From the NCBI GenBank assembly GCA_902781655.1, contig CACZJZ010000017.1, positions 1 through 64,000 of the forward strand: a stretch of DNA of 64,000 nucleotides, written 5' to 3'. A model generated the notes under the pieces. It was not told the origin of the DNA, searched no databases, and saw only the letters and a program-made list of their open reading frames with translations. Shown in pieces: positions 1 to 8,243 of this stretch (position 1 is the stretch's first letter; the number at the start of each line of letters is the position of its first letter). Both the position numbers and the translations under genes were made by a program. Source of the DNA: an uncultured Lachnospiraceae bacterium. GTDB lineage: Bacteria; Bacillota; Clostridia; Lachnospirales; Lachnospiraceae.

Positions 1-98
1 TAAGAAGAAAAAAATGCTTACCGCGGCGAGAAAATTTTGCTTACCAGGCGGAGAAAAAACTCCTTACCGCCGGCTGTAAAATCAGCTTACCGCGCACA
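1..98. mobile_element. Putative end of an insertion element (four 23-bp repeats), truncated by window edge
   Basis: The hexamer CTTACC occurs at 17, 40, 63 and 86, exactly 23 bp apart. Each copy is followed by a G/C-rich then A-rich stretch, giving a degenerate tandem array. Read on the other strand the array begins TGTGCGCGGTAAG, so the putative tip has the 5'-TG...CA-3' form seen in IS21-type elements, whose transposases bind several repeated sites at each end. Immediately after about position 98 the sequence becomes kinase-coding. The element body, if present, lies off the left edge, so the family is an inference. Confidence 0.5.
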
Positions 99-136
99 CT
101 ATCGATGGGAAACTTGAATCTGCGCTGAAGGAGACG

Positions 137-1585
137 ATGGAACGGCAGCTCTCCGGACAGATCGACGTGGATGAAATGATTATCCGCGATGGAAAGACTG
201 TGATTACAGCTGGGCAAAAATATGAAATTTCAGAGGAGGAAATCGCTCAGTATGATGAAGTTTTGGAGAGGGCTGGAGGAAGGCCAGTCTGGATCACAGC
301 AATAAGAACCAGGCCAAAGAACGGGAGTGGGTACCGCATGGTGCTCGGCAGATCGCTAAACTCTTCGGGACACAGGAACATTGGAAAGCTGTATCTGCTG
401 GTTGACATCAACGCAATGGCCAATATCATCGGCAATCTTACAGAGAAGGATGGAGTTACCTATCTGCTGAATGCACAGAATGTCATTCTGAATTCTTCTG
501 ACTCATCTCTGATTGGCGGGAGTGCGGATCTGAAGCAGTGGGGGATTCAGGAAGACAGGGGATATCAGATTTGCACTGTGGACGGCGTGAAAAGCATGGC
601 TGTCTACGAAAAGTCATATAGAACAGGCTGGACGCTTGTACATATCGTGCCGGTGAAGGACATTACAAGTGGGCTTCACCTGGTCTTTGCAGTGGCTTTT
701 CTGGTTGCCGCCCTGTATATGGCATCTTTATGGATCATGCTCAGGAGACTGAATCGCAATATCCTGATTCCGATTGCGAAGCTTGCGGGAAATATGGATG
801 ATTTTGCAGCGGGGAAAAGGAATGTCCGGGCGGATCCGCAGGAAAAGGGGGAATTTGGCAGACTGAACCGTCATTTTAATGATATGACAGACAGGATCGT
901 GAGTCTGCTGGAGCAAAACACGAGAGAGGAGCGGGAGAAGAATGATTTCAAGATGAAAGCGCTCACTTCCCAGTTATCTCCCCATTTCCTCTATAACGCG
1001 CTAAATACCATTAAATGGATGGCTGTGATCAATCGGCAGAATAATATTCAGGACCTGACGGATGCGCTGATTCGTATCCTGATGGCAACGGCACAGTCCG
1101 GAAAGGACTATTATCGTGTGTCCGATGAGATCGGGCTGATCCGCAGCTATTCGGTGATCCAGAAAGCCCGGTTCATGAATTTTACTATCGAATATAATAT
1201 TTCAGAGGAGGCATCGAACTGTATGATCCGCCGCTTTCTGATCCAGCCTGTGGTGGAAAATGCAATCGTTCACGGGTTCTCGCGGGGAGGCATGCGGAAT
1301 GGAAAAGTGGAAATCACGATCTGGACAGATGATGTCCTTCATATCCTGATTGCCGATAATGGATGCGGGTTTGATACAAGTCAGCTGGCCCGCAGGGAGA
1401 CGGAGCCGGTGGAGGGGTCCGTACCGATTTCCCACAGCAGTCTTGCACTCGACAACATTATGCAGATTATTGCCATAGATTATGGAGCGCCCTATCATTT
1501 GACAATTACAAGTCAGATCGGGAAGGGTACGACGGCGGAGTATTTCCTGCCGGTCATCAGAGGAAAGATTGACAGTGATGATTAG
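137..1585 (+). CDS. Sensor histidine kinase, YesM type, N-terminally truncated
   Basis: Kinase half of a two-component system that senses extracellular sugars or oligosaccharides and phosphorylates the regulator encoded next. Visible are the distal part of an extracytoplasmic Cache-like sensor (about 1-175), one membrane segment (about 178-200), a HAMP-like linker, the His_kinase box with H283 in SPHFLYN, and an HATPase domain with its N box near 375 and the ADNGCGFD motif. Intact relatives have a first transmembrane helix and a longer sensor domain, which are missing. In-frame coding-like sequence extends upstream to about position 99, where a repeat array takes over, and there is a stop at 77-79. 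ATG 137 with AAGGAG at 128-133 is only the first usable start. The stop overlaps the next gene. Signalling is probably impaired or altered. Confidence 0.8.
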   Translation: MERQLSGQIDVDEMIIRDGKTVITAGQKYEISEEEIAQYDEVLERAGGRPVWITAIRTRPKNGSGYRMVLGRSLNSSGHRNIGKLYLLVDINAMANIIGNLTEKDGVTYLLNAQNVILNSSDSSLIGGSADLKQWGIQEDRGYQICTVDGVKSMAVYEKSYRTGWTLVHIVPVKDITSGLHLVFAVAFLVAALYMASLWIMLRRLNRNILIPIAKLAGNMDDFAAGKRNVRADPQEKGEFGRLNRHFNDMTDRIVSLLEQNTREEREKNDFKMKALTSQLSPHFLYNALNTIKWMAVINRQNNIQDLTDALIRILMATAQSGKDYYRVSDEIGLIRSYSVIQKARFMNFTIEYNISEEASNCMIRRFLIQPVVENAIVHGFSRGGMRNGKVEITIWTDDVLHILIADNGCGFDTSQLARRETEPVEGSVPISHSSLALDNIMQIIAIDYGAPYHLTITSQIGKGTTAEYFLPVIRGKIDSDD

Positions 1586-3092
1586 AACAGTTTTGGTTGA
1601 TGATGAGATACTATCGAGGCTGGGGCTCAGAACCTTTCTGACATCGCAGGAGGACATAACTGTTCAGGAGGAGTTTGGCAATGCGGCGGATGCCATTGAC
1701 TATCTCAGGCAGAGCGGCGGAACGGATATTGTCATTACGGACATTGAGATGTCTGGAATAAACGGCCTCGAGATGATCCGGATCCTAATGGAAGAGAACC
1801 TGGCGATCGGGGTCGTTATCGTAAGCTGCCATGCAGACTTTCATTATGCTCAGGATGCCATCGCAGCGGGAGCAGGGGCCTATCTGCTGAAGCAGGATAT
1901 TTCTGAAGAGAAGCTGGTATCAGCGGTCCGTGAAGTTTACGGAAAAAATAAGCCGAACGAAGTGTTCTCTGTAAAACACGCGTTTGATCAGCATGCGGTG
2001 CAGCTGGATCAATGCCGTTACGCGGTCGGAGTGCTGCAGTTTCACCCTCTCGGGAGTGAGGAACGGGACACTGCACCGGTGGAAGAGGAGATGCTAGCGC
2101 ATCTGCTGGATAATGTTGTCCGGAGGCACAAAATCGGGACTCTTTTCGTTCCCTACAAGCGGGACATGTTTATTTTATTCCAGTTTGGCTTGGATGCAGG
2201 CGAGAATGAATGCCGCGGTGCGATCATGGATTTTGCCCGCGATCTTTCGGATAATGTCCGTCTATATGTGAATCGCGATGTGGTGCTCGGCGTCAGCAGA
2301 TTCTTTCGGGATACCAGATCGCTGCGCGATGAATATGACACCGCACTTGAGGCCGCCTCACTGAGCTTTTATAAGGATGCCGGTCTCTGCCGCTTCTATG
2401 AAAATGTCACGCAGGAGAAGGTGCCGAAGATCTGTTTTACAACGGATGGCTTTCTGGAAGAGGACGGATGTGAGAACTTTGAGGAGGAGCTGTGTGCTTT
2501 TCTGGACATCTGTCATCATGAGAAACAACCGGTAGCTGAGGTGAAGCAGGTTCTTACCTTTCAGATCAGCCAGTTTGTTTTCCGTGTGACGCAGGAATAT
2601 CAGTTTTCCGAGGGACTGGCGTCCCGATGGAACGGAGGGTCTTCGTTTATCAAAGCAATTCAGGATGCGGAGGATGCGGAGGAGCTGAAGGATCATCTGA
2701 TGGAACTGGTTGGGAACTTTCAGGTTGATCTCCTGACCCAGCTTCGGGATGATTCATTTCAGGATGTGCTTCAGTACATTCAGGAGCATTCGGAGAAGAA
2801 ACTGACACTGCAGGAAATGGCCAACAGAAGCTGTATGAGTATTTCTGCATTTTGCAGGAAGTTCCGGCAGGAGACGGGAATGACGATGATCCAGTACATC
2901 AACACCCGAAAAATTGAAGAGGTGAAGAATTACCTCAGCGGAAATTACACGCTGGAGGAGATTGCGGATAAAACCGGCTTCCTGAATGTCAATTATATGA
3001 TCCGTGTATTTAAAAGAATTACAGGGAAAACAGTTACGGAATACCGGAGGGAGAGCCATCTTCGCAGGGATGCAAGGATAGATTCAAAATAA
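1578..3092 (+). CDS. Response regulator, YesN type (REC plus AraC HTH)
   Basis: DNA-binding partner of the preceding kinase. The receiver domain has the acidic pair D8/D9, the phospho-acceptor D55 (ITDIEMSG) and the switch lysine K105. A long middle region is followed by an AraC/XylS double helix-turn-helix at about residues 405-500. The chosen start, ATG 1578, has AGAGGAAAG 10 bases upstream and overlaps the kinase stop by 8 nt, which suggests translational coupling. An in-frame TTG at 1569 is too close to that site. By position it probably activates the sugar ABC transporter that follows. Length 504 aa is normal for the family. Confidence 0.88.
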   Translation: MIRTVLVDDEILSRLGLRTFLTSQEDITVQEEFGNAADAIDYLRQSGGTDIVITDIEMSGINGLEMIRILMEENLAIGVVIVSCHADFHYAQDAIAAGAGAYLLKQDISEEKLVSAVREVYGKNKPNEVFSVKHAFDQHAVQLDQCRYAVGVLQFHPLGSEERDTAPVEEEMLAHLLDNVVRRHKIGTLFVPYKRDMFILFQFGLDAGENECRGAIMDFARDLSDNVRLYVNRDVVLGVSRFFRDTRSLRDEYDTALEAASLSFYKDAGLCRFYENVTQEKVPKICFTTDGFLEEDGCENFEEELCAFLDICHHEKQPVAEVKQVLTFQISQFVFRVTQEYQFSEGLASRWNGGSSFIKAIQDAEDAEELKDHLMELVGNFQVDLLTQLRDDSFQDVLQYIQEHSEKKLTLQEMANRSCMSISAFCRKFRQETGMTMIQYINTRKIEEVKNYLSGNYTLEEIADKTGFLNVNYMIRVFKRITGKTVTEYRRESHLRRDARIDSK

Positions 3093-3158
3093 TATCTGCC
3101 ATTCTGGAAAAGACCAAATATTGAATCTTTACACCACGCGGGTGGCAGAATCATGAAT

Positions 3159-3200
3159 GAAAAAGGCGCAAAGGGACCTCGGATTCCGGCGCCTATTTTT
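3159..3200 (+). terminator. Rho-independent terminator after the first regulator pair
   Basis: AGGCGC at 3164-3169 pairs with GCGCCT at 3189-3194 and is followed by ATTTTT. The stem is short with a 19-nt loop. It lies between the response regulator and the binding-protein gene and separates the regulatory and transport units. Confidence 0.55.
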
Positions 3201-3293
3201 GTATGCTTTATATATCAGCAGAAACACCCGTAATGCCCGGGTGGGGACCGGGTGGCGGATGGTGTATTTCAGCATACAAGGGAGGTGTGTGGA

Positions 3294-4652
3294 ATGAAAA
3301 GGAAATCGGCAGGTATTCTTTTATGTGTTGCGATGACAACAGCTCTGGCTGGATGCGGCAGCAGTCAGGCGCCTTCGGCATCATCCGGCGCAGCTGCTTC
3401 TTCAGCGCAGACAGAGACAAGCAGTGCTGCTGTCTCCGAATCAGCAGAAGCTACAGGGACGACTAAGACTACAGAAACCGCAGAGGCAGCAGGCAATGAT
3501 CTTTCGGGGTCACTGACGATCTGGGAGCATAACACTTCCTTCGAGACGTCGCTGCAGGGAGTGATTGACGGGTTCAAGAAGAAATATCCCAATATTGATG
3601 TGGAATATGAATTCAAGGATGGAGACCAGTACTATAATCTTCTGAATATTGCCGTACAGTCCGGAGACGCGCCGGATATTTTCTGGACCAATGGAACGGC
3701 AACCAATAATATGTCCGAACTGGTGAAGGCGGATGCGCTTCTTCCGCTGACGGATGTCGTAGACACCTCAGAGCTTCCGGAAAATTGTCTTGCGATCGGA
3801 ACGCTTGACGGAACCCTGTACTCTGTTCCATGGTCCTGCGTGGATACCAGGGCCTGCTATTACAACAAGGATATTTTCGAAAAAGAGGGATTTGCAATTC
3901 CGAAGACCTTCAGTGAGTTTGAAGAGCTTCTCCAGAAGGAGAAGGACGCAGGATATATTCCGATTTCTCTCGATTCGGGAAGCTCCTGGGATCTCCTCTT
4001 TGCGTACGAGCCCGTTCTATCTGCATATGATTCGGCTTATACAGAGGGACTGGCAGACTATTCGGTGAAAGCTACGGATCAGCCGGCGCGGGACTGCATG
4101 AATGAGATGCTTTCCTGGAGAGACAAGGGATATTTCGGCGATAACTTCTTGGGTGTGACCGATGGCGACGCCATGGTGCTTACGTTCACCAATGGGGATG
4201 CAGCTATGTGTATTGCCGGATCCTGGGATGCCAATACGTTTACCGATAATAATCCGAATCTGAAACTTGGGGCGTTCCAGATTCCGGATAAGGATGGGAA
4301 GACGGGAATGGTCGGCACGAATGCGAATGGATTCTCGGTGTTTAAAAATTCGGCAAATCTGGATGCTGCGAAAGCATTCATTCAGTACTGCGCGACGACA
4401 GAGGCACAACAGGCGTGGGTCGACGGACAGGGAGCTGTTTCCGGAAATCCGAATGTGAAGTCGGGTTCTGAAATTGCAGGTGAGATCGCAAATTGTGACA
4501 CCACTTATACCAGCTGGCAGTCGGTACTTGCCAATCATGCCAAAGAGGGAGAGAACGCCTCTACTCTGTTTGAGAATGATATGACAAAGGTATTCACCGG
4601 GGAAATGACAACAGACGATTTCTTCGATGAAATCGCGAAGGTGATGCAGTGA
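3294..4652 (+). CDS. Sugar ABC transporter substrate-binding lipoprotein (CUT1 type)
   Basis: Extracellular lipid-anchored receptor that captures a sugar or oligosaccharide and delivers it to the two permeases downstream. The signal peptide ends in a lipobox (LAGC, C21). A Ser/Ala/Thr/Glu-rich linker to about residue 70 is followed by a family 1 extracellular binding fold with typical motifs such as the APDIFW segment and YYNKDIFEKEG. ATG 3294 has GGAGG at 3281-3285; an upstream in-frame GTG at 3252 would add residues before the signal peptide and is rejected. Product 452 aa. The substrate cannot be told from sequence. It belongs with the adjacent permeases and the YesMN pair. Confidence 0.9.
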   Translation: MKRKSAGILLCVAMTTALAGCGSSQAPSASSGAAASSAQTETSSAAVSESAEATGTTKTTETAEAAGNDLSGSLTIWEHNTSFETSLQGVIDGFKKKYPNIDVEYEFKDGDQYYNLLNIAVQSGDAPDIFWTNGTATNNMSELVKADALLPLTDVVDTSELPENCLAIGTLDGTLYSVPWSCVDTRACYYNKDIFEKEGFAIPKTFSEFEELLQKEKDAGYIPISLDSGSSWDLLFAYEPVLSAYDSAYTEGLADYSVKATDQPARDCMNEMLSWRDKGYFGDNFLGVTDGDAMVLTFTNGDAAMCIAGSWDANTFTDNNPNLKLGAFQIPDKDGKTGMVGTNANGFSVFKNSANLDAAKAFIQYCATTEAQQAWVDGQGAVSGNPNVKSGSEIAGEIANCDTTYTSWQSVLANHAKEGENASTLFENDMTKVFTGEMTTDDFFDEIAKVMQ

Positions 4653-4687
4653 TTGCTCTGCGGCATGGCAAAACAGGTCCATAAGGA

Positions 4688-4720
4688 GAACGGGGTGCCA
4701 GGGTGCCGGGCACCCCGTTC
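4688..4720 (+). promoter_or_regulatory. Intercistronic stem-loop after binding-protein gene
   Basis: GAACGGGGTGCC at 4688-4699 is perfectly complementary to 4709-4720, with a 9-nt loop. It lacks a T-run, so it is more likely a 3'-end stabiliser or partial attenuator than a full terminator. Such elements usually raise binding-protein expression over the permeases. Confidence 0.6.
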
Positions 4721-4826
4721 CCTGTTAAGAGCGGCGAGAGTCAGATGGATTCTTCGACCGATCATGATTTTGGGGCGATCATTTTGGGGCTGGATGTCGC
4801 AAGCTGAAAATGGAGGGTTGAAGTTT

Positions 4827-5735
4827 ATGAATAAGAAAAGAAAGAAACGGAGAAATTATCTGCTATTTATCAGCCCGGGATTTATCATGTACTCCATTTT
4901 CATCATCGTGCCGATCATTTATGTCGTCTATCTCAGCTTTTTCCATTGGAATGGTCTGACAGAAAAAACGTTTGCAGGATTATCGAACTTTCAGCTGCTG
5001 TTCACCGATCAGAAGATTGCACCGGATTTCTGGCATGCTGTGGGTAATAATTTGAAATATCTCCTCTGCATCTGGTTTATTGTGACGCCGCTCCAGTTCC
5101 TGACGGCGTATTTCTTCTATATCAAAATTCCAGCCTATAAATATATCAAGTTCATGGTTTTTATGCCGTATGTCATCAGCTCGACGATTGTCAGTTTTTT
5201 TGCAACGATGATTTTTAACCCCAATATAGGCATTCTGAACCGGATATTAAAGATGGCAGGTCTGCCGCAGGGTTCCTGGTTCGGGGATATTCATCAGGCA
5301 TTTAAGCTGTTTATTCTGATTGTCCTGTGGCAGAGTGCAGGTTCCGGCATGATGATTTTTTATTCCAATCTGCTGGATATTCCTAGGGATGTCCTGGAGG
5401 CATGCAGTATTGATGGCGCTACTGAATGGCAGAAATTCTGGCGCATCCTGGTTCCGTTGTCTCTTCCTTCCTGTGCTTCTACCATCATTATGAGTACCAT
5501 TTGGGCTCTTTCTGTATTTGATCTTCCCTATATTCTTGTCGGATCTACTGGTGGAGTCAGAGGGGTTCTGGATTTTGTCAATCTGGTATTTTATCGCTAC
5601 ACATTCGGAAGTGTCCTGAACGCGCAGTCGAATTACGGATTTGGTGCCGCGATCAGCACGGTAATGCTGTTCGTCATCGCGGTCGTGACGGCTATTCAGA
5701 ACAAGGTTCTTTCCAGATTCGAGTATGAGAACTGA
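4827..5735 (+). CDS. Sugar ABC transporter permease (MalF/UgpA-like)
   Basis: One of the two membrane subunits of the CUT1 importer. Six hydrophobic segments are visible, plus the cytoplasmic EAA loop (DVLEACSIDGATEWQKFWRI) that docks the ATPase. ATG 4827 follows GGAGG at 4812-4816. The in-frame extension upstream to 4653 runs through the intercistronic hairpin and has no site for ribosomes. Product 302 aa. Its stop overlaps an ATG at 5735 in the next gene. No ATPase gene is nearby, so a shared MsmK-type ATPase encoded elsewhere is likely. Confidence 0.9.
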   Translation: MNKKRKKRRNYLLFISPGFIMYSIFIIVPIIYVVYLSFFHWNGLTEKTFAGLSNFQLLFTDQKIAPDFWHAVGNNLKYLLCIWFIVTPLQFLTAYFFYIKIPAYKYIKFMVFMPYVISSTIVSFFATMIFNPNIGILNRILKMAGLPQGSWFGDIHQAFKLFILIVLWQSAGSGMMIFYSNLLDIPRDVLEACSIDGATEWQKFWRILVPLSLPSCASTIIMSTIWALSVFDLPYILVGSTGGVRGVLDFVNLVFYRYTFGSVLNAQSNYGFGAAISTVMLFVIAVVTAIQNKVLSRFEYEN

Positions 5736-5746
5736 TGGAGGCGAAG

Positions 5747-6616
5747 ATGAGAACATCGGCAAAAGAAAAAGGCAGTTCGGGACAGATATATTCCCGAGGA
5801 AATCGTATCGTCAGGTGGATTCTCTCCGTTGTGTATATATGCTATACAATGATTACCTTCTTTGTCCTGGGAGTCACCTTCGTAGACTCTTTCAAGAGCA
5901 AGAGCGAGCTGGCTGTCAACCTGTTCAGCCTGCCGCAGACTTGGGTGGCCACAAGCTATGCCACGCTGTTCGGGAAAGGCAACATTTTTCAGTCCTTCAG
6001 TAACAGCCTGATGATTACGACCGTCGGAACAGCACTCTGCATCTTTCTGGCATCCATGACCGCCTATGGCATTTCGAGGTACAGCTTCCGTGGGAAGGGG
6101 GCCTTGACGGCATATTTTCTCGTAGGAATGATGGTCCCGATTCAGGTCACTGTTCTTCCGCTCTTTCTGATCATGCAAAAGCTCCATATTCTGAATACGA
6201 GAATCGGAATGATTCTTCTCTATGGGTCCCAGATTTCCTTTTCCATGTATGTATTTGCAAAATTCTTCCGCACGATCCCAGTCGCCCTGGAGGAATCCGC
6301 CAGGCTGGACGGGGCAAGCGATTTTACCACATTTATCCGGATTATCCTTCCGATCTGCAAACCGGTGATTTTTACCATGTGTCTGATTACAGCGGTTGGC
6401 TGTTGGAATGATTTCTACATGCCGATGGTACTTCTTTCAAAAAAGGCAAAGCAGACGCTTACGCTGATGATTTATACCTATACCAGTCAGTTTATCCGCA
6501 ATATGGATGTCTGCTTCGCGGCAGTGGTAGTTACTCTTACACCGGTTATCATTCTGTACTGTATATTCAGTAGGCAGATGGTGGAAGGAATCACGGGAGG
6601 GTCGGTCAAAGGTTAA
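5747..6616 (+). CDS. Sugar ABC transporter permease (MalG-like)
   Basis: Second membrane subunit of the importer. It has the MalG-type pattern of six transmembrane segments and an EAA loop (ALEESARLDGASDFTTFIRI). ATG 5747 is preferred because GGAGG lies at 5737-5741, five bases upstream. An in-frame ATG at 5735 overlaps the previous stop (TGATG) but has no purine-rich site, so both remain possible. Product 289 aa. Last gene of the three-gene transport operon; a strong hairpin follows. Confidence 0.88.
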   Translation: MRTSAKEKGSSGQIYSRGNRIVRWILSVVYICYTMITFFVLGVTFVDSFKSKSELAVNLFSLPQTWVATSYATLFGKGNIFQSFSNSLMITTVGTALCIFLASMTAYGISRYSFRGKGALTAYFLVGMMVPIQVTVLPLFLIMQKLHILNTRIGMILLYGSQISFSMYVFAKFFRTIPVALEESARLDGASDFTTFIRIILPICKPVIFTMCLITAVGCWNDFYMPMVLLSKKAKQTLTLMIYTYTSQFIRNMDVCFAAVVVTLTPVIILYCIFSRQMVEGITGGSVKG

Positions 6617-6651
6617 TCAGGAAATTGAGCATACGAGTTCCATACTGTTGA

Positions 6652-6690
6652 CCCCTGCGCCTTATCCTGCACAAGGCGCAGGGGTGTTAT
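6652..6690 (+). terminator. Strong hairpin, likely terminator of first transporter operon
   Basis: A 12-bp perfect stem, CCCCTGCGCCTT (6652-6663) with 6673-6684, and a 9-nt loop. The following sequence TGTTAT is only weakly T-rich, so termination may be incomplete. Confidence 0.6.
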
Positions 6691-6785
6691 ACTGTCTGAA
6701 GAGGGCAGGATGCTCCGTGGTGCCAGTCAACAGCAGCACGGAAAATCCGGTGGCAAGAAAATCCAGAGAGCGGGAGGGTGAATTT

Positions 6786-8240
6786 ATGCCCAGAGTTTCT
6801 ATCATTGTGCCGGTCTATAACGCCGGGAAAGAAATCAAGCGCTGCGTGGACAGTATCCTGACGCAGGAGTATCAGGATTTTGAGCTGTTTCTGATGGATG
6901 ACGGCAGCACTGACAACTCGCCGCGGATTCTGGATGAGTATGCGAAGCAGGATAAGAGAGTGCGCGTGTATCACAAAGAGAACACCGGGGTTTCGGATAC
7001 GCGCAATCAGGCGATGCGGCTGGCAGGGGGAGAGTATATCCAGTTCGTGGATGCGGACGACTGGATTTCCTCGGATTCCACCAAGCTGATGGTGCGGGCC
7101 ATGCAGGAGAGCAGGGCGGACATGGTGATCGCCGATTTCTACAGGGTGATCGGAGAGCGGCTCTCCAGAAAGGGCGACATCGATGAGGAAGGCGTGATCA
7201 CGCGGAAGGACTATGCGGATGAGATGCTGGAAGATCCGGCGGATTTCTACTACGGGGTTCTCTGGAACAAGCTCTATCGGCGCGACATTCTGGAAAAATA
7301 TCATCTGGAGATGGATGTCAACCTGAACTGGTGCGAGGATTTTATCTTCAATATGGAGTATGTCCTGCACTGCGGAACGATTCGTGTGCTGAAAGCGCCT
7401 GTGTACTACTATGTCCGCACCGAGGGGTCGCTGGTGAATCAAAATTCGGGACTCGGCGCCACAGTCCGCATGAAAATCAACGTAATTCAGTATTACAGCG
7501 CGTTTTATCGCAATATCTATGGCACGGCGGAATATGCGACGCGGCGTCCGCAGATATATGGGTTCCTGCTGGATTTTGCGAGGGACGGCGGCGTGATTCC
7601 GTTTGCGCCCGGCACAAAGAGGCTGGGAGATGAGAGCGTATCCGCCATCACCGATCCGGGGCTGGGGAGAAATGTCCTCACAGATCATTACTATGAGAAT
7701 AAGCTGCTGGAATATTATCTGACGCCGATCACGCTGCAGAACGAAATAAAGCCGGCGGATGCCAGGATTCTGCTGTATCTGCGCCAGATCGGCAGGCCGG
7801 TCAGCGCGGAACTGCTGATGGAACTGACCGGACTCAGCCGTTCCGGCGTCTCATCCTCCATCCAGCGCCTCCGCGGGAAAAAGTTTGTTGTGCTTCTCAA
7901 GCCGGAAAAGAATAGGACGGCGCGGTCTCGCACTGCGGACAGGCAGGAGAAGCGCAAGTCTGGGAAGGCAGCGGCAGAGGAGGAGAGAGCGGACAGGGAC
8001 GTCATCCGGACAGAGAAGGCTTTGAAGACGGGAAAAGCCGACAAAGAAGAAAAACCGCCGATACTTTATACTCTTGCCGCCCCGACCTATCTGGAAAAGC
8101 AGCTCGATCAGGTCCTGACGGATTATGACCGGCTCCGCTTTGACGGGTTCTCCAGCGCGGAACGGGAGCAGTATCAGACCCTCGAATCCAGATCGGTTGA
8201 GAATATCCGCGCCTTCTTCGCTGTGATCGGGAAGAGGTGA
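6786..8240 (+). CDS. Family 2 glycosyltransferase fused to a MarR-like winged helix
   Basis: Residues 1 to about 270 form a GT-A glycosyltransferase: the start VSIIVPVYN, a DDGSTDNS segment, and the metal-binding D89-A-D91-D92. Residues about 317-367 (DARILLYLRQIGRPVSAELL onward) read as a winged helix-turn-helix of MarR type. A very charged Lys/Glu/Arg linker (about 368-425) follows, then a C-terminal helical segment (LDQVLTDYDRLRFDGFSSAE) like the dimerisation helices of MarR proteins. ATG 6786 has GGGAGGG at 6773-6779; the upstream in-frame extension covers the hairpin and is unlikely. It sits between two sugar systems, just before the second kinase. Whether it transfers sugar, binds DNA or both is unknown. 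Confidence 0.8.
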   Translation: MPRVSIIVPVYNAGKEIKRCVDSILTQEYQDFELFLMDDGSTDNSPRILDEYAKQDKRVRVYHKENTGVSDTRNQAMRLAGGEYIQFVDADDWISSDSTKLMVRAMQESRADMVIADFYRVIGERLSRKGDIDEEGVITRKDYADEMLEDPADFYYGVLWNKLYRRDILEKYHLEMDVNLNWCEDFIFNMEYVLHCGTIRVLKAPVYYYVRTEGSLVNQNSGLGATVRMKINVIQYYSAFYRNIYGTAEYATRRPQIYGFLLDFARDGGVIPFAPGTKRLGDESVSAITDPGLGRNVLTDHYYENKLLEYYLTPITLQNEIKPADARILLYLRQIGRPVSAELLMELTGLSRSGVSSSIQRLRGKKFVVLLKPEKNRTARSRTADRQEKRKSGKAAAEEERADRDVIRTEKALKTGKADKEEKPPILYTLAAPTYLEKQLDQVLTDYDRLRFDGFSSAEREQYQTLESRSVENIRAFFAVIGKR

Positions 8241-8243
8241 GAA

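Noticed and set aside
1..98. CRISPR array
   Set aside because: The repeated words are only six identical bases with degenerate flanks and no spacers of uniform separate identity, and no cas genes are present.
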